A DNA stretch of 64,000 bases from Sandarakinorhabdus sp. AAP62 (GCF_000331225.1 NZ_ANFY01000003.1:419001-483000); one strand, 5' to 3'. Positions 29,184-39,123 are shown, counted from the first letter of the stretch. The notes: a model not told the origin generated them from the sequence alone. Program-made: numbers and translations.

Positions 29184-29230
29184 ACCGACCTTTTCGGGAA
29201 AGTGCTCGAAAAGGTCGGCTGACCTTTTCC
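29160..29230 (+). repeat. Duplicated rpsQ 3' end forming four alternative hairpin arms
   Basis: Codons for KVLEKVG and TAA (29160-29183) recur at 29199-29222 as KVLEKVG and TGA, in the same frame and with only synonymous changes. Arm 1 GAAAAGGTCGG (29169-29179) pairs with arm 2 CCGACCTTTTC (29185-29195) with GTAAA as loop. Arm 2 can instead pair over 12 bp with arm 3 (29207-29218). Arm 3 can pair with arm 4 GACCTTTTC (29221-29229). Confidence 0.9.
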
Positions 29231-29290
29231 GGCTGAGTTTTGAACCGTCTGCCGGTCGGAATCGGCAGACTTGATGGAAGGATCGAACGC

Positions 29291-29659
29291 ATGATCCAGA
29301 TGCAGACGAACCTCGACGTGGCGGACAACAGTGGCGCCAAGCGGGTGATGTGCATCAAGGTCCTGGGCGGCTCCAAGCGTCGGTTTGCCGGCGTCGGCGA
29401 CATCATCGTGGTGTCGGTGAAGGAAGCGCAGCCCAAGGGCAAGGTGAAGAAGGGTGATGTGCACCGCGCTGTCGTGGTGCGCACCGCCAAGGATATCCGT
29501 CGTCCCGACGGCTCGGTGATCCGCTTCGACAGCAATGCTGCCGTGCTGATCAACAAGAATGAAGAGCCGATCGGCACCCGCATCTTCGGGCCGGTGGTGC
29601 GTGAACTGCGCGCCACGGGTCACATGAAGATCATCAGCCTTGCCCCCGAGGTGCTGTGA
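29291..29659 (+). CDS. rplN: 50S ribosomal protein L14
   Basis: 122 residues starting [20 protein letters not shown], ending [12 protein letters not shown]; canonical uL14, which forms bridges B5 and B8 and binds RsfS. ATG at 29291 follows GGAAGGATC. It is separated from rpsQ by 107 bp containing the duplicated hairpins, the largest gap inside this part of the operon. Confidence 0.97.
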   Translation: MIQMQTNLDVADNSGAKRVMCIKVLGGSKRRFAGVGDIIVVSVKEAQPKGKVKKGDVHRAVVVRTAKDIRRPDGSVIRFDSNAAVLINKNEEPIGTRIFGPVVRELRATGHMKIISLAPEVL

Positions 29660-29979
29660 TGAGCGCTGCCAAGATCAAGAAGGGTGACACCGTGATTGTC
29701 CTGTCCGGCAAGGACAAGGGCAAGGAAGGCACCGTGACCCGCAACCTGCCGCGCGACGGCAAGGTGGTGGTGGCCGGTGTGAATCTGATCACCCGTCACA
29801 ACAAGCCGAACCAGGCCAACCCGAATGGCGGTATCGAACGCGTGGAAGCGCCGATGGCCGTTTCGAAGGTGGCGCTGAAGGATCCGACCACTGGCCAGCC
29901 GACCCGCGTGGGCTTTGCCGTGGTGGATGGCAAGAAGGTGCGCGTCGCCAAGAAGTCGGGAGCCGTGATCAATGGCTGA
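29659..29979 (+). CDS. rplX: 50S ribosomal protein L24
   Basis: 106 residues from the ATG at 29659, which overlaps the rplN stop (TGATG); a GTG one codon earlier is less likely. KOW motif: [22 protein letters not shown]. An assembly initiator of the 50S subunit. Its end overlaps rplE by 8 bp. Confidence 0.96.
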   Translation: MSAAKIKKGDTVIVLSGKDKGKEGTVTRNLPRDGKVVVAGVNLITRHNKPNQANPNGGIERVEAPMAVSKVALKDPTTGQPTRVGFAVVDGKKVRVAKKSGAVING

Positions 29980-30550
29980 GAAGCTCAACCCCCGCATGCA
30001 GGTCCTGTATGCCGAAACGATCCGCCCGAAGATGGTGGAACTGTTCGGCTACAAGAATCTGATGGAAGTGCCGAAGATCGAGAAGATCGTGCTCAACATG
30101 GGCGTCGGTGAAGCCACCCAGGACAAGAAGAAGGTCGAACAGGCTGCCGGTGAAATGGCCCTGATCGCTGGCCAGAAGCCGGTGATCTGTAGAGCCAAGA
30201 AGTCGGTCGCGCAGTTCAAGCTGCGTGAAGGCATGCCGATCGGCTGCAAGGTCACGCTGCGCCGCGAGCGCATGTATGAATTCCTTGATCGCTTCGTCAC
30301 CATCGCGCTGCCGCGCGTGAAGGATTTCCGTGGCCTTTCCGCCAAGTCGTTCGATGGCCGTGGCAACTATGCCACCGGCATCAAGGAACAGCTGATCTTC
30401 CCGGAAATCAACTATGACCGGATCGACCAGATTCGCGGCATGGACATCATCGTGGCCACCACGGCCAAGACCGATGAGGAAGCCCGCGCGCTGCTGGCGC
30501 TGTTCGGCTTCCCGTTCATTGGTTACACCCTCGAAAAGAAGGCGGCCTGA
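29972..30550 (+). CDS. rplE: 50S ribosomal protein L5
   Basis: 192 residues; [38 protein letters not shown] and [19 protein letters not shown] are uL5 hallmarks. It binds 5S rRNA with L18 (rplR is six genes on). The start overlaps rplX. Confidence 0.97.
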   Translation: MAEKLNPRMQVLYAETIRPKMVELFGYKNLMEVPKIEKIVLNMGVGEATQDKKKVEQAAGEMALIAGQKPVICRAKKSVAQFKLREGMPIGCKVTLRRERMYEFLDRFVTIALPRVKDFRGLSAKSFDGRGNYATGIKEQLIFPEINYDRIDQIRGMDIIVATTAKTDEEARALLALFGFPFIGYTLEKKAA

Positions 30551-30553
30551 ACC

Positions 30554-30859
30554 ATGGCGAAGCTTTCGATGATCAACAAGAACGAGCGTCGCAAGGCGCT
30601 GGTTGTGAAGTACGCCGGCAAATATGCCGTGCTCAAGGCGATCGCCAATGATGAAGGCCGTTCCGATGAGGAACGTCTGATGGCCCGCCTGAAGATGGCC
30701 GAGCTGCCGCGCAACGCGAACCCGACCCGGGTGCGCAACCGCTGCGAGCTGACCGGCCGTCCGCGCGCCTATTACCGCAAGTTCAAGCTTTCGCGCGTCA
30801 TGCTGCGGGAACTGGCCAACAAGGGCCTGATTCCCGGTGTGACCAAGTCGAGCTGGTAA
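30554..30859 (+). CDS. rpsN: 30S ribosomal protein S14 (zinc-independent form)
   Basis: 101 residues with [19 protein letters not shown]. The CxxC pairs of the short zinc-binding form are absent, so this is the long C-minus type usual in proteobacteria. Located between rplE and rpsH as in most spc operons. Confidence 0.97.
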   Translation: MAKLSMINKNERRKALVVKYAGKYAVLKAIANDEGRSDEERLMARLKMAELPRNANPTRVRNRCELTGRPRAYYRKFKLSRVMLRELANKGLIPGVTKSSW

Positions 30860-30869
30860 GGATAGCCCG

Positions 30870-31265
30870 ATGTCGATGTCTGATCCCTTGGGCGATATGC
30901 TCACCCGGATCCGGAACGGCCAGCAGGCCCGCAAGGATTCGATCGTCACCCCCGCTTCCAGGCTGCGCGCCCGCGTTCTGGATGTTCTGCAGCGTGAAGG
31001 CTATATCCGTGGCTATGCCCCGGTGCTCGATGGCAGTCACGAGAACCTGCGGATCGACCTGAAATATTTCGAAGGTCGCCCCGCCATCCAGCACCTGGCC
31101 CGCGTGTCGAAGCCCGGCCGCCGCGTTTACAGCGGCGCCACCGAGCTGCCGCGCATTCGCAACGGCCTGGGTATCACCATCGTTTCGACGCCCCAGGGCG
31201 TTCTTTCCGACGCGGAAGCGCGCGAAAAGAATGTTGGCGGCGAAATCCTCTGCCAGGTGTTCTGA
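30870..31265 (+). CDS. rpsH: 30S ribosomal protein S8
   Basis: 131 residues: [19 protein letters not shown] and [28 protein letters not shown] primary binder of the 16S central domain; in E. coli it autoregulates the spc operon at the rplX-rplE boundary. Start ATG at 30870, 10 bp after rpsN. Confidence 0.97.
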   Translation: MSMSDPLGDMLTRIRNGQQARKDSIVTPASRLRARVLDVLQREGYIRGYAPVLDGSHENLRIDLKYFEGRPAIQHLARVSKPGRRVYSGATELPRIRNGLGITIVSTPQGVLSDAEAREKNVGGEILCQVF

Positions 31266-31267
31266 CC

Positions 31268-31801
31268 ATGTCGCGCATCGGAAAGAAACCCGTCGCCGTT
31301 CCGGCCGGTGTCACCGCCACCATCAACGACCGCATCCTGGTCGTGAAGGGTCCCAAGGGCGAGATGTCCATGCCGCTGGTGGACGACATCAGCTACACCA
31401 TCGATGGTGCCCAGATCGCGGTGCTGCCGGCCAACGAGACCAAGCGCGCCCGTGCCTTCTGGGGCATGCAGCGCACGATGGTGAACAACCTCGTCACCGG
31501 CGTGTCGGATGGCTTCACCAAGGTGCTGGAAATCACCGGCGTCGGCTATCGTGCCTCGGTGCAGGGCAGCAACCTCAAGTTGCAGCTCGGCTACAGCCAC
31601 GATGTCGATTTCGCCATTCCGGCCGGCATCACCATCAAGACGCCTGATCCGACAACGGTGGAAATCACCGGCGCCGACAAGCAGCGCGTTGGCCAGGTTG
31701 CCGCCGAAATCCGCCGCTGGCGCAAGCCGGAGCCCTACAAGGGCAAGGGCATCAAGTACCGCGGCGAGTTCATCTTCCGGAAGGAAGGGAAGAAGAAATG
31801 A
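31268..31801 (+). CDS. rplF: 50S ribosomal protein L6
   Basis: 177 residues: [15 protein letters not shown] start and [22 protein letters not shown] end. It sits near the sarcin-ricin loop. The stop overlaps the rplR start (ATGA). Confidence 0.97.
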   Translation: MSRIGKKPVAVPAGVTATINDRILVVKGPKGEMSMPLVDDISYTIDGAQIAVLPANETKRARAFWGMQRTMVNNLVTGVSDGFTKVLEITGVGYRASVQGSNLKLQLGYSHDVDFAIPAGITIKTPDPTTVEITGADKQRVGQVAAEIRRWRKPEPYKGKGIKYRGEFIFRKEGKKK

Positions 31802-32151
31802 GCAAGCTCACCCATTTCGAACAGCGTCGGCGCCGCGTGCGCACGGCCCTGCGCCTCAAGAGCGGCGGTCGTCCGCGCCTGTCGGTGCATCGTTCGTCGC
31901 AACATATCTATGCCCAGATCATCGACGACACCAACGGTGTCACGCTGGCGTCGGCCTCCACCCTGGAGAAGGACGTGCGGGCTTCGACCGGCGCCACCAC
32001 CGACGCTGCGTCGGCCGTTGGCAAGCGCCTGGCCGAGCGGGCCAAGGCGGCCGGCGTTTCGGCCGTGGTGTTCGACCGTGGCGGTTTCCTCTTCCATGGC
32101 CGCGTGAAAGCGCTGGCTGAGGGCGCCCGCGAAGGCGGACTGGAGTTCTAA
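31798..32151 (+). CDS. rplR: 50S ribosomal protein L18
   Basis: 117 residues; basic N-terminus ([21 protein letters not shown]) and [26 protein letters not shown] end. It brings 5S rRNA into the central protuberance with L5. Overlaps rplF by 4 bp; rpsE follows after one base. Confidence 0.97.
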   Translation: MSKLTHFEQRRRRVRTALRLKSGGRPRLSVHRSSQHIYAQIIDDTNGVTLASASTLEKDVRASTGATTDAASAVGKRLAERAKAAGVSAVVFDRGGFLFHGRVKALAEGAREGGLEF

Positions 32152-32152
32152 G

Positions 32153-32857
32153 ATGAGCGATGAAATCGAAGTGACCGGCGCAGCGCCGGAAGGCGAAGGC
32201 CGCGGCCGTGGCCGTGGTCGTGGTGGCCCCGGCGGTGATCGTCGTGGCGGCCCCGGTGGTAACCGTCGTGACGGTGACCGCAACAAGCGTGGCCGTGACA
32301 ACAACAGCGGCGAACCCGCTGGCGAAGAGCTGATCGAAAAGCTCGTCCACATCAACCGCGTCTCCAAGACCGTGAAGGGCGGCAAGCGCTTCGGCTTTGC
32401 AGCCCTGGTCGTGGTGGGTGACGGCAAGGGCCGCGTTGGCTTCGGCCATGGCAAGGCCCGCGAAGTGCCGGAAGCCATCGCCAAGGCCACCGCCGCCGCC
32501 AAGAAGGCGATGGTGCGCGTGCCGCTGCGCGATGGCCGCACCCTGCACCATGATGGCTACGGCCATTTCGGTGCCGGCAAGGTCTATGTGCGTTCCGCCA
32601 CGCAGGGCACCGGCATCATCGCCGGTGGTCCGATGCGCGCCGTGTTCGAATCGCTGGGCGTTGCCGACGTGGTCACCAAGTCGGTGGGCACCAACAACCC
32701 CTACAACATGATCCGTGCCACCTTCGCGGCCCTGGTTGGCCAGGTCAGCCCGAAGAGCGTCGCCCAGCGTCGCGGCAAGAAGGTTGTGGATCTGCTGTCG
32801 CGCCGCGGCGACGTTTCGGCCAAGCAGGCCGAAGCCGACGCCGAAGCGGTGGCGTGA
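32153..32857 (+). CDS. rpsE: 30S ribosomal protein S5 with an RGG-rich N-terminal extension
   Basis: 234 residues against about 166 in E. coli. The uS5 core begins near residue 60 ([21 protein letters not shown]) with intact spectinomycin-contact loop and fidelity regions. Residues 1-58 are an extra, disordered segment with an acidic start and Arg-Gly repeats ([20 protein letters not shown]), similar in style to RNA-binding RGG boxes. Extensions of this kind are known in sphingomonad S5 proteins; their role is not established here. Confidence 0.96.
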   Translation: MSDEIEVTGAAPEGEGRGRGRGRGGPGGDRRGGPGGNRRDGDRNKRGRDNNSGEPAGEELIEKLVHINRVSKTVKGGKRFGFAALVVVGDGKGRVGFGHGKAREVPEAIAKATAAAKKAMVRVPLRDGRTLHHDGYGHFGAGKVYVRSATQGTGIIAGGPMRAVFESLGVADVVTKSVGTNNPYNMIRATFAALVGQVSPKSVAQRRGKKVVDLLSRRGDVSAKQAEADAEAVA

Positions 32858-32865
32858 GGAGAGGC

Positions 32866-33051
32866 ATGATGGCCAAAGTCAAAGTCACCCAGATCGGTTC
32901 GCCGATCCGCCGCACCCCGATCCAGGAAAAGAACCTGATCGGTCTCGGCCTCAACAAGATGAACCGCAGCCGCGAGCATGTCGATACGCCGGAAATCCGG
33001 GGCATGATCAAGAAGGTGGCGCATCTTCTGAAGGTTGAAGAGGTCGCGTGA
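32866..33051 (+). CDS. rpmD: 50S ribosomal protein L30
   Basis: 61 residues from ATG 32866 (a second ATG follows at once): [26 protein letters not shown], then [28 protein letters not shown] precedes it. uL30 binds 23S domain II. Confidence 0.95.
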   Translation: MMAKVKVTQIGSPIRRTPIQEKNLIGLGLNKMNRSREHVDTPEIRGMIKKVAHLLKVEEVA

Positions 33052-33086
33052 CCCCTTTGCCCGGCCCCGGCCGGGCACGAACAAAT

Positions 33087-33121
33087 GCCGGGCACCGCAG
33101 GTTCATCCTGGGGTGCCCGGC
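33087..33121 (+). terminator. Hairpin between rpmD and rplO
   Basis: GCCGGGCACC (33087-33096) pairs with GGTGCCCGGC (33112-33121) over 10 bp. No T-run follows. It stands in a 117-bp gap inside the spc operon and could tune expression of rplO-secY-adk or protect an mRNA end. Confidence 0.45.
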
Positions 33122-33168
33122 CATTTCAGGCTCAACAACCAGCGCGTAAGCGAAAGCGAGTGCAAATC

Positions 33169-33708
33169 ATGACCACCAAGCTCAACGACCTCCACGACAA
33201 TCCCGGTGCCCGCAAGAAGCGCGTGCGCGTCGGCCGTGGCATCGGTTCCGGTGTCGGCAAGACCGCCGGTCGCGGCCAGAAGGGCCAGACCAGCCGTTCG
33301 GGTGTCTCGATCAACGGCTTCGAAGGCGGCCAGATGCCGCTGCACATGCGCATTCCGAAGCGCGGCTTCAACAACATCTTCCGCAAGGATTATGCCGTCA
33401 TCAACCTCGGCACGCTGCAGGCCGCCATCGATGCCGGCAAGCTGGATGCCAAGACGCTGATCGACGCCGATGCGCTGGTCGCCGCCAAGGTGTTGACCAC
33501 CGCGCGTGATGGCGTGCGCCTGCTCGGCGTTGGTGCGCTCACCGCCAAGGTGACGCTGAAGCTCGCCGGTGCCTCGGCCACCGCCAAGGCTGCGGTGGAA
33601 GCTGCTGGTGGTTCGATCGAACTGCCGGCCCCGGCTCCGGCGCCGCTGAGCAAGGACGAGCAGAAGGCCGCCCGTGCCGCTGCCCGTGCTGCCAAGGCCG
33701 CCAAGTAA
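33169..33708 (+). CDS. rplO: 50S ribosomal protein L15
   Basis: 179 residues from ATG 33169: [24 protein letters not shown] and the Gly/Arg-rich loop [17 protein letters not shown]. It has an Ala/Pro/Lys tail ([14 protein letters not shown]), about 30 residues beyond the E. coli length. It precedes secY, the usual position. Confidence 0.96.
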   Translation: MTTKLNDLHDNPGARKKRVRVGRGIGSGVGKTAGRGQKGQTSRSGVSINGFEGGQMPLHMRIPKRGFNNIFRKDYAVINLGTLQAAIDAGKLDAKTLIDADALVAAKVLTTARDGVRLLGVGALTAKVTLKLAGASATAKAAVEAAGGSIELPAPAPAPLSKDEQKAARAAARAAKAAK

Positions 33709-33817
33709 AGAAGCAACCGGGTCAAACGACCCCATGGCAATTGCGCCGCGTGTCGCCTACATGGGGATGACACGCGGCGCTTCGCCGTTTCAGACCAGCA
33801 GAGCAGGGTAGGGTTTC

Positions 33818-35170
33818 ATGGCGTCTGCCGCCGAACAAATGGCTTCGAACCTGTCGTTCGCCAACTTCTCCAAGGCCACCGAGCTGAAGAGCCGCATCTG
33901 GTTCACGCTCGGTGCGCTGGTGGTGTTCCGTCTCATCTCGTTCGTGCCGCTGCCCGGCATCGATCCGTTGGCGCTGTCCAGCCTGTTCGATCAGACCCGC
34001 GGCGGCGTGCTGGATTTCTTCAACATGTTCTCCGGCGGCGCGCTGGAACGCATGAGCCTGATTGCGCTGGGCGTCACCCCCTACATCACCGCCTCGATCG
34101 TGGTGCAGCTGCTCACCTCCCTCATCCCCAGTTTCATGGCGCTGAAGAAGGAAGGCGAAGCCGGTCGCAAGACGCTGAACCAATACACCCGCTTCGGCAC
34201 CGTGTTCCTCACCATCATCCAGGGCTATGGCATCGCCGTTGGCCTGGAAGGCTGGGGCGCCGGCCAGGGCGTTTCCGCCGTGATCGATCCGGGCTGGTTC
34301 TTCCGCATTTCCACCGTGATCTCGCTGCTGGGCGGCACCATGTTCCTGATGTGGCTGGGTGAGCAGATCACCAGCCGCGGTATCGGCAACGGCATCTCGC
34401 TGATCATCATGGCCGGCATCGTGGCGCAGCTGCCCTCGGCACTGGGCACGCTGTTCGAACAGGGCCGCACCGGCGCGCTGTCGGCCGGCTTCGTGCTGCT
34501 GGTCGCCGTGGTGGCGCTGGGCACCATCGCCTTCATCTGCCTGATGGAGCGCGCGCAAAGGAAGATCCTGATCCAGTATCCCAAGCGCCAGATGGGCAAC
34601 CGCATGTTCCAGGGGGACAGCAGTTTCTTGCCGCTGAAGATCAACACCTCGGGCGTGATCCCGCCGATCTTTGCCAGCTCGCTGCTGCTGATGCCGCTCA
34701 CCGTGGCGCAGTTCTTCAGCCAGCAGGGCACCATGCCGGAATGGATGACCACGGTGACAACGGCGCTGCAGCACGGCGCGCCGCTCTACATGTTCCTCTA
34801 TGCCGCCGGCATCATCTTCTTCAGCTTCTTCTACACCGCCGTGGTGTTCAACCCGGACGAGACGGCCGAGAATCTCAAGAAGTACGGCGGCTTCGTGCCC
34901 GGCATTCGCCCCGGCCAGCGCACATCGGAATATCTCGATTTCGTGCTGACCCGGCTGACCGTGATCGGTGCGGCCTATCTGACGCTCATCTGCCTGCTGC
35001 CGGAATTCCTGATCAGCGAATTGAAGGTACCCTTCTATTTTGGGGGGACTAGCCTTCTGATCGTCGTCAATGTCACAATGGATACGGTTGCGCAGATCCA
35101 GAGCCATCTGCTGGCGCATCAGTACGAGGGACTCATCAAGAAGTCCAAACTTCGGGGGAATCGTCGTTGA
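33818..35170 (+). CDS. secY: Preprotein translocase channel subunit SecY
   Basis: 450 residues with ten membrane helices. The SecY signatures VFRLISFVPLPGIDP in helix 1 and GVTPYITASIVVQLLTSLIP in helix 2 are clear, and FNPDETAENLKKYGGFVPGIRPG is the large cytosolic loop that contacts SecA and the ribosome. The stop overlaps the TTG start of adk. SecA and SecB of the same pathway are encoded at 13.3 and 38.6 kb. Confidence 0.97.
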   Translation: MASAAEQMASNLSFANFSKATELKSRIWFTLGALVVFRLISFVPLPGIDPLALSSLFDQTRGGVLDFFNMFSGGALERMSLIALGVTPYITASIVVQLLTSLIPSFMALKKEGEAGRKTLNQYTRFGTVFLTIIQGYGIAVGLEGWGAGQGVSAVIDPGWFFRISTVISLLGGTMFLMWLGEQITSRGIGNGISLIIMAGIVAQLPSALGTLFEQGRTGALSAGFVLLVAVVALGTIAFICLMERAQRKILIQYPKRQMGNRMFQGDSSFLPLKINTSGVIPPIFASSLLLMPLTVAQFFSQQGTMPEWMTTVTTALQHGAPLYMFLYAAGIIFFSFFYTAVVFNPDETAENLKKYGGFVPGIRPGQRTSEYLDFVLTRLTVIGAAYLTLICLLPEFLISELKVPFYFGGTSLLIVVNVTMDTVAQIQSHLLAHQYEGLIKKSKLRGNRR

Positions 35171-35817
35171 ATCTGATCCTGCTGGGCCCGCCGGGAGCGG
35201 GCAAGGGCACCCAGGCCAGCCGCCTCGTGAAGGAGCGCGGCATGGTCCAGCTGTCGACGGGTGACATGCTGCGCGCGGCCGTGGCGGCGGCCACGCCGGT
35301 CGGCCTGGCCGCCAAGGCAGTGATGGAATCCGGCGGGCTGGTTTCCGACGAGATCGTGTCCGGCATCCTTTCGGAACGGCTGGACCAGCCCGACGCCCGT
35401 GCCGGCTTCATCCTTGATGGCTATCCGCGCACCGATGTGCAGGCAGATTCGCTCGATGCCATGCTCGCCGAAAAGGGCCTGATGCTGGATCATGTGATCG
35501 AGCTGGTGGTCGACGAAGAGGCGCTGGTCGATCGCATCACCGGCCGTTTCACCTGCGGCAGCTGCGGCGAAGGCTATCATGATCGCTACAAGCAGCCCCG
35601 GGTTGAGGGCGTGTGCGACGTGTGCGGTGCCAGCAATTTCAAGCGCCGTGCCGACGACAATGCCGATACCGTGCGCCAGCGCATGATGGAATATCGCGCC
35701 AAGACCGCGCCGATCATTCCGCATTATGAAGGCCGTGGCATTGTTGCGCGTGTGGACGGCATGGCCGATATGGATGCTGTTGCCGCAGCCATCGACAAGA
35801 TTGTCGACAAGGGTTGA
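35167..35817 (+). CDS. adk: Adenylate kinase
   Basis: 216 residues from a TTG start that overlaps the secY stop by 3 bp. P-loop GPPGAGKGTQ at 7-16, AMP-binding STGDMLR and DGYPRT. The LID domain has four cysteines, Cys130, Cys133, Cys150 and Cys153, a zinc-binding arrangement absent from the E. coli enzyme. It interconverts ATP, AMP and ADP. The weak start codon and overlap suggest expression tied to secY translation. Confidence 0.96.
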   Translation: MNLILLGPPGAGKGTQASRLVKERGMVQLSTGDMLRAAVAAATPVGLAAKAVMESGGLVSDEIVSGILSERLDQPDARAGFILDGYPRTDVQADSLDAMLAEKGLMLDHVIELVVDEEALVDRITGRFTCGSCGEGYHDRYKQPRVEGVCDVCGASNFKRRADDNADTVRQRMMEYRAKTAPIIPHYEGRGIVARVDGMADMDAVAAAIDKIVDKG

Positions 35818-35847
35818 TCCGGCGGTTGATCGCGCGCCGCCGTCGGC

Positions 35848-35874
35848 TTGACTTTCCAGCGACTCGCGTCTAAC
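35848..35874 (+). promoter_or_regulatory. Candidate alpha operon promoter
   Basis: TTGAC (35848-35852), 17 bp, CTAAC (35870-35874) in the 174-bp gap between adk and rpsM. Practically the same as the str promoter, including a CTCG just before the -10. Confidence 0.5.
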
Positions 35875-35991
35875 CCGCCCACTTCCGTTTCATCGGATCA
35901 GGAACCGGCGGCCCGCACGGGTGGTCGGCATATTGCTTTGAGATGGCGACATCTGCCCAGGGTCGCCGTGGAGCATGAAAGGAAAACGACT

Positions 35992-36360
35992 GTGGCACGT
36001 ATTGCGGGTGTGAACATCCCGACCAACAAGCGCGTTGAAATTGCGCTCACCTATATCCACGGCATCGGCCGCACCACCGCCACGCGGCTGGCCGCCGAAC
36101 TCGGCTTCCCGCGCGAACGTCGCGTGCAGGAACTGACCGACGCCGAGATCCTGTTGATCCGTGAAAAGATCGACCGTGAACTCACCGTGGAAGGTGATCT
36201 TCGTCGCCAGAACGCGATGAACATCAAGCGCCTGATGGACCTGGCCTGCTATCGCGGCCTGCGTCACCGCAAGGGGCTCCCCGTGCGCGGCCAGCGCACC
36301 CACACCAACGCCCGCACCCGCAAGGGCAAGGCCAAGCCGATCGCCGGCAAGAAGAAGTAA
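35992..36360 (+). CDS. rpsM: 30S ribosomal protein S13
   Basis: 122 residues from GTG 35992 ([22 protein letters not shown]), with GAAAGGAAAA upstream; the frame is open further 5' but without uS13 similarity. [23 protein letters not shown]-type C-terminus touches P-site tRNA. First gene of the alpha operon. Confidence 0.96.
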   Translation: MARIAGVNIPTNKRVEIALTYIHGIGRTTATRLAAELGFPRERRVQELTDAEILLIREKIDRELTVEGDLRRQNAMNIKRLMDLACYRGLRHRKGLPVRGQRTHTNARTRKGKAKPIAGKKK

Positions 36361-36411
36361 GCGCGTCACCGCTGCTCATCTTCTTCTTCATACAAGGCAA
36401 GGATACTCGAA

Positions 36412-36801
36412 ATGGCTCGCGAAGTTGCTCGCATCAAGCGCAGGGAGCGCAAGAACATCACCAGCGGTGTTGCCCATGTCAACGCCAGCTTCAACAATAC
36501 CATGATCACCATCACCGACGCGCAGGGCAATGCCATTGCCTGGTCGTCGGCGGGGACCATGGGTTTCAAGGGCAGCCGCAAATCGACGCCGTTCGCGGCG
36601 CAGATGGCTGCCGAAGACGCCGGCAAGAAGGCCGCCGAACACGGTGTGCGCACGCTGGAAGTCGAAGTGCGCGGCCCGGGTTCGGGTCGTGAATCGGCGC
36701 TGCGTGCCTTGCAGGCCGTGGGTTTCGTCATCACCGCCATCCGCGACGTGACGCCGATCCCGCACAATGGCGTGCGCCCCCCCAAGCGCCGCCGCGTCTG
36801 A
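36412..36801 (+). CDS. rpsK: 30S ribosomal protein S11
   Basis: 129 residues: [22 protein letters not shown] and [20 protein letters not shown]-like end. uS11 shapes the platform and mRNA exit. A GC hairpin (36810-36838) follows it before rpoA. rpsD, present here in enterobacteria, is absent, as usual in alphaproteobacteria. Confidence 0.97.
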   Translation: MAREVARIKRRERKNITSGVAHVNASFNNTMITITDAQGNAIAWSSAGTMGFKGSRKSTPFAAQMAAEDAGKKAAEHGVRTLEVEVRGPGSGRESALRALQAVGFVITAIRDVTPIPHNGVRPPKRRRV

Positions 36802-36908
36802 CCGTCTGCCTGGCGCCGGGCTCCGTTGCGGCGCCCAGCGTTCCTAATCCATGGACCAACGGGACGAGCAGGTGACGACCTGTTCCGCCCAAGACCGAGG
36901 TGAAAACC

Positions 36909-37958
36909 GTGGCAGTCATCGCCAAGAACTGGACCGAACTCAAGAAGCCCAACCGTCTGGAGCAGCGCCCCAGCGGTGACGGCAAGCAGAAGGCGTCTTT
37001 CATCGCCGAACCGCTGGAGCGTGGCTTTGGCCTGACGCTGGGCAATGCCCTTCGCCGGGTGCTGCTGTCGTCGCTGCAGGGCGCGGCCGTCACTGCCATC
37101 AAGACCGACGGCGTGCTGCACGAATTCTCCAGCCTGGCTGGCGTGCGTGAAGACGTGACCGACATCGTGCTGAACATCAAGCAGGTGTCGATCCGCATGG
37201 CCGGTGATCAGGCCAAGCGCGTCTATCTGAACGCCACCGGCCCCGGCCCGGTCACCGCTGGCCAGATCGCCGTTACCGGCGACATGGAAGTGATGAACAA
37301 GGATCTGGTGATCTGCACGCTGGACGAAGGCGCCACGCTGAACATGGAACTGACGGTGGAAACCGGCAAGGGCTATGTGCCGGCCAGCGCCAACCGCCCG
37401 GCCGATGCGCCGATTGGCCTGGTGCCGGTCGATGCGCTCTACTCGCCGGTGCGCCAGGTCAGCTACAAGGTCGATCCGACCCGCGTGGGCCAGGAACTGG
37501 ACTATGACAAGCTGACCATCTCGGTGGAAACCGATGGCAGCCTGACCCCGGAAGACGCGCTGGCCTATGGCGCCAAGATCCTGCAGGACCAGTTGCAGCT
37601 CTTCGTGAATTTCGAGGATGCCGCCGTGGCCGCGCCTGTGGCCCACACCACCAGCACCGGCGTGGTGGAAGTGGACGACAGCGCCAGCATCAACCGTTAC
37701 CTGCTCAAGAAGGTGGACGAGCTGGAACTGTCGGTGCGTTCGGCCAACTGCCTGAAGAACGACAACATCATCTACATCGGCGATCTGGTGCAGAAGACCG
37801 AGAGCGAGATGCTGCGCACCCCGAACTTCGGCCGCAAGTCATTGAACGAGATCAAGGAAGTGCTGTCCCAGATGGGCCTGCGCCTCGGCATGGAAATTGC
37901 CGGTTGGCCGCCGGAAAACATCGAAGAGATGGCGAAGAAGCTCGAGCAGGAGTTCTGA
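36909..37958 (+). CDS. rpoA: RNA polymerase alpha subunit
   Basis: 349 residues from the GTG at 36909 ([15 protein letters not shown]), preferred over GTG 36900 because GAGG stands 8 bp upstream. N-terminal dimerisation domain ([23 protein letters not shown]) and C-terminal DNA-binding domain ([32 protein letters not shown]). Assembles the polymerase and contacts UP elements and activators. Confidence 0.97.
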   Translation: MAVIAKNWTELKKPNRLEQRPSGDGKQKASFIAEPLERGFGLTLGNALRRVLLSSLQGAAVTAIKTDGVLHEFSSLAGVREDVTDIVLNIKQVSIRMAGDQAKRVYLNATGPGPVTAGQIAVTGDMEVMNKDLVICTLDEGATLNMELTVETGKGYVPASANRPADAPIGLVPVDALYSPVRQVSYKVDPTRVGQELDYDKLTISVETDGSLTPEDALAYGAKILQDQLQLFVNFEDAAVAAPVAHTTSTGVVEVDDSASINRYLLKKVDELELSVRSANCLKNDNIIYIGDLVQKTESEMLRTPNFGRKSLNEIKEVLSQMGLRLGMEIAGWPPENIEEMAKKLEQEF

Positions 37959-37966
37959 CAAGCTGG

Positions 37967-37995
37967 CTGTGGCTAACGCGCAGCGTTAGCCACAG
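37967..37995 (+). terminator. Perfect 13-bp hairpin after rpoA
   Basis: CTGTGGCTAACGC (37967-37979) and its exact complement (37983-37995) around GCA, 8 bp after the rpoA stop. No T-run. The following sequence to rplQ (226 bp in total) has no gene. Possible processing or stability element between rpoA and rplQ. Confidence 0.6.
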
Positions 37996-38184
37996 ACTCG
38001 GCGCAGTCCGGCCGGCGGGTGCCGGCGGCGGCCTCAGCCGCCAACGGCAACCCGTTCGACGTCATGGGCGCGGCTTTGCCGCGACCCGCACTGCCTATCA
38101 AGGCAAAGGGGAAAAGGGCTGACCCCATCATCAGCCTGGCTCAGGGTACCTCGCACGGCCCTGATACGAACGGAGTGAGACATC

Positions 38185-38598
38185 ATGCGCCACGGCGTTG
38201 CCCACCGCAAACTCGGCCGCACCAGCAGCCATCGCATCGCGATGCTGCGCAACATGGCTGCCGCCCTGATCAAGCACGAGCAGATCAAGACCACCTTGCC
38301 CAAGGCCAAGGAACTGCGTCCCTATGTCGAAAAGCTGGTGACGCTGGCCAAGACCGGTGGCCTCTCGAACCGCCGCCTCGCCGATGCCCGTCTGGGTGAC
38401 GATGCCCAGCTGGCCAAGCTGTTCGACGTGCTGGCTGCCCGCTATGCCGACCGCCAGGGTGGCTACACCCGCGTCGTCAAGGCCGGCTTCCGCCGTTCCG
38501 ACGCCACTGCCATGGCGATCATCGAGTTCGTCGATCGTGACGTGGATGCCAAGGGCCAGGATTCGGGCCCGGTCGAAACCTTTGGCGACGACGAATAA
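38185..38598 (+). CDS. rplQ: 50S ribosomal protein L17
   Basis: 137 residues: [21 protein letters not shown] and [22 protein letters not shown], plus a short acidic tail (VETFGDDE). bL17 is the last gene of the alpha operon. Separated from rpoA by an unusually long spacer. Confidence 0.97.
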   Translation: MRHGVAHRKLGRTSSHRIAMLRNMAAALIKHEQIKTTLPKAKELRPYVEKLVTLAKTGGLSNRRLADARLGDDAQLAKLFDVLAARYADRQGGYTRVVKAGFRRSDATAMAIIEFVDRDVDAKGQDSGPVETFGDDE

Positions 38599-38622
38599 GC
38601 CTTAACCGGAAGGATCGCCATC

Positions 38623-39102
38623 ATGGCTGACGAGATCGATCTGGGCGCGTCCCCCGAAAACGGCTTTGGTGATGAACCGATGCCGCAGGTGGCGATCATC
38701 ACCCAATATGTGAAGGATCTCAGCTTCGAGAACCCGAACGCGCCGAACAGCCTGCAGGTGCAGGGCCAGCCGCGCATCGACGTCAATGTGGGTGTGAACG
38801 CCCGCAAGGCCGCCGATGACGTGTATGAAGTCGAACTGAAGATCAGCGCCAAGGCCGAAGTCGATGCCGGCGCTGCCTTCATGGTCGAGCTGCTCTATGC
38901 CGGCCTGTTCGGCCTGAAGAATGTGCCGGAAGAAGCCATCGAGCCCTTCTGCATCATCGAAGGCCCGCGCATCCTGTTCCCGTTTGCCCGCCGCATCATC
39001 GCGGACGCCGTGCGCGACGGCGGCTTCCCGCCGCTCATGCTCGATCCGATCGATTTTGGTGCGCTGTACATGTCCCAGCAGGGCCAGGTCGGCAACGCGT
39101 AA
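38623..39102 (+). CDS. secB: Protein-export chaperone SecB
   Basis: 159 residues. IITQYVKDLSFENPNAP near 25 and PFARRIIADAVRDGGFPPLMLDPIDF near 120 are diagnostic. The tetramer holds precursors unfolded and passes them to SecA, whose zinc tail is present at 16.0 kb. It lies directly after rplQ and ends at a T-tailed terminator, so it may be expressed with the alpha operon. Confidence 0.96.
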   Translation: MADEIDLGASPENGFGDEPMPQVAIITQYVKDLSFENPNAPNSLQVQGQPRIDVNVGVNARKAADDVYEVELKISAKAEVDAGAAFMVELLYAGLFGLKNVPEEAIEPFCIIEGPRILFPFARRIIADAVRDGGFPPLMLDPIDFGALYMSQQGQVGNA

Positions 39103-39123
39103 GCGAGCATCACAAACGACAAG

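Noticed and set aside
37996-38184. Possible eleventh copy of the dispersed repeat after rpoA (GGGTGCCGGCGGCGG, CTCAGCCGCC)
   Set aside because: Only partial similarity and no paired copy; more likely independent GC-rich structure.
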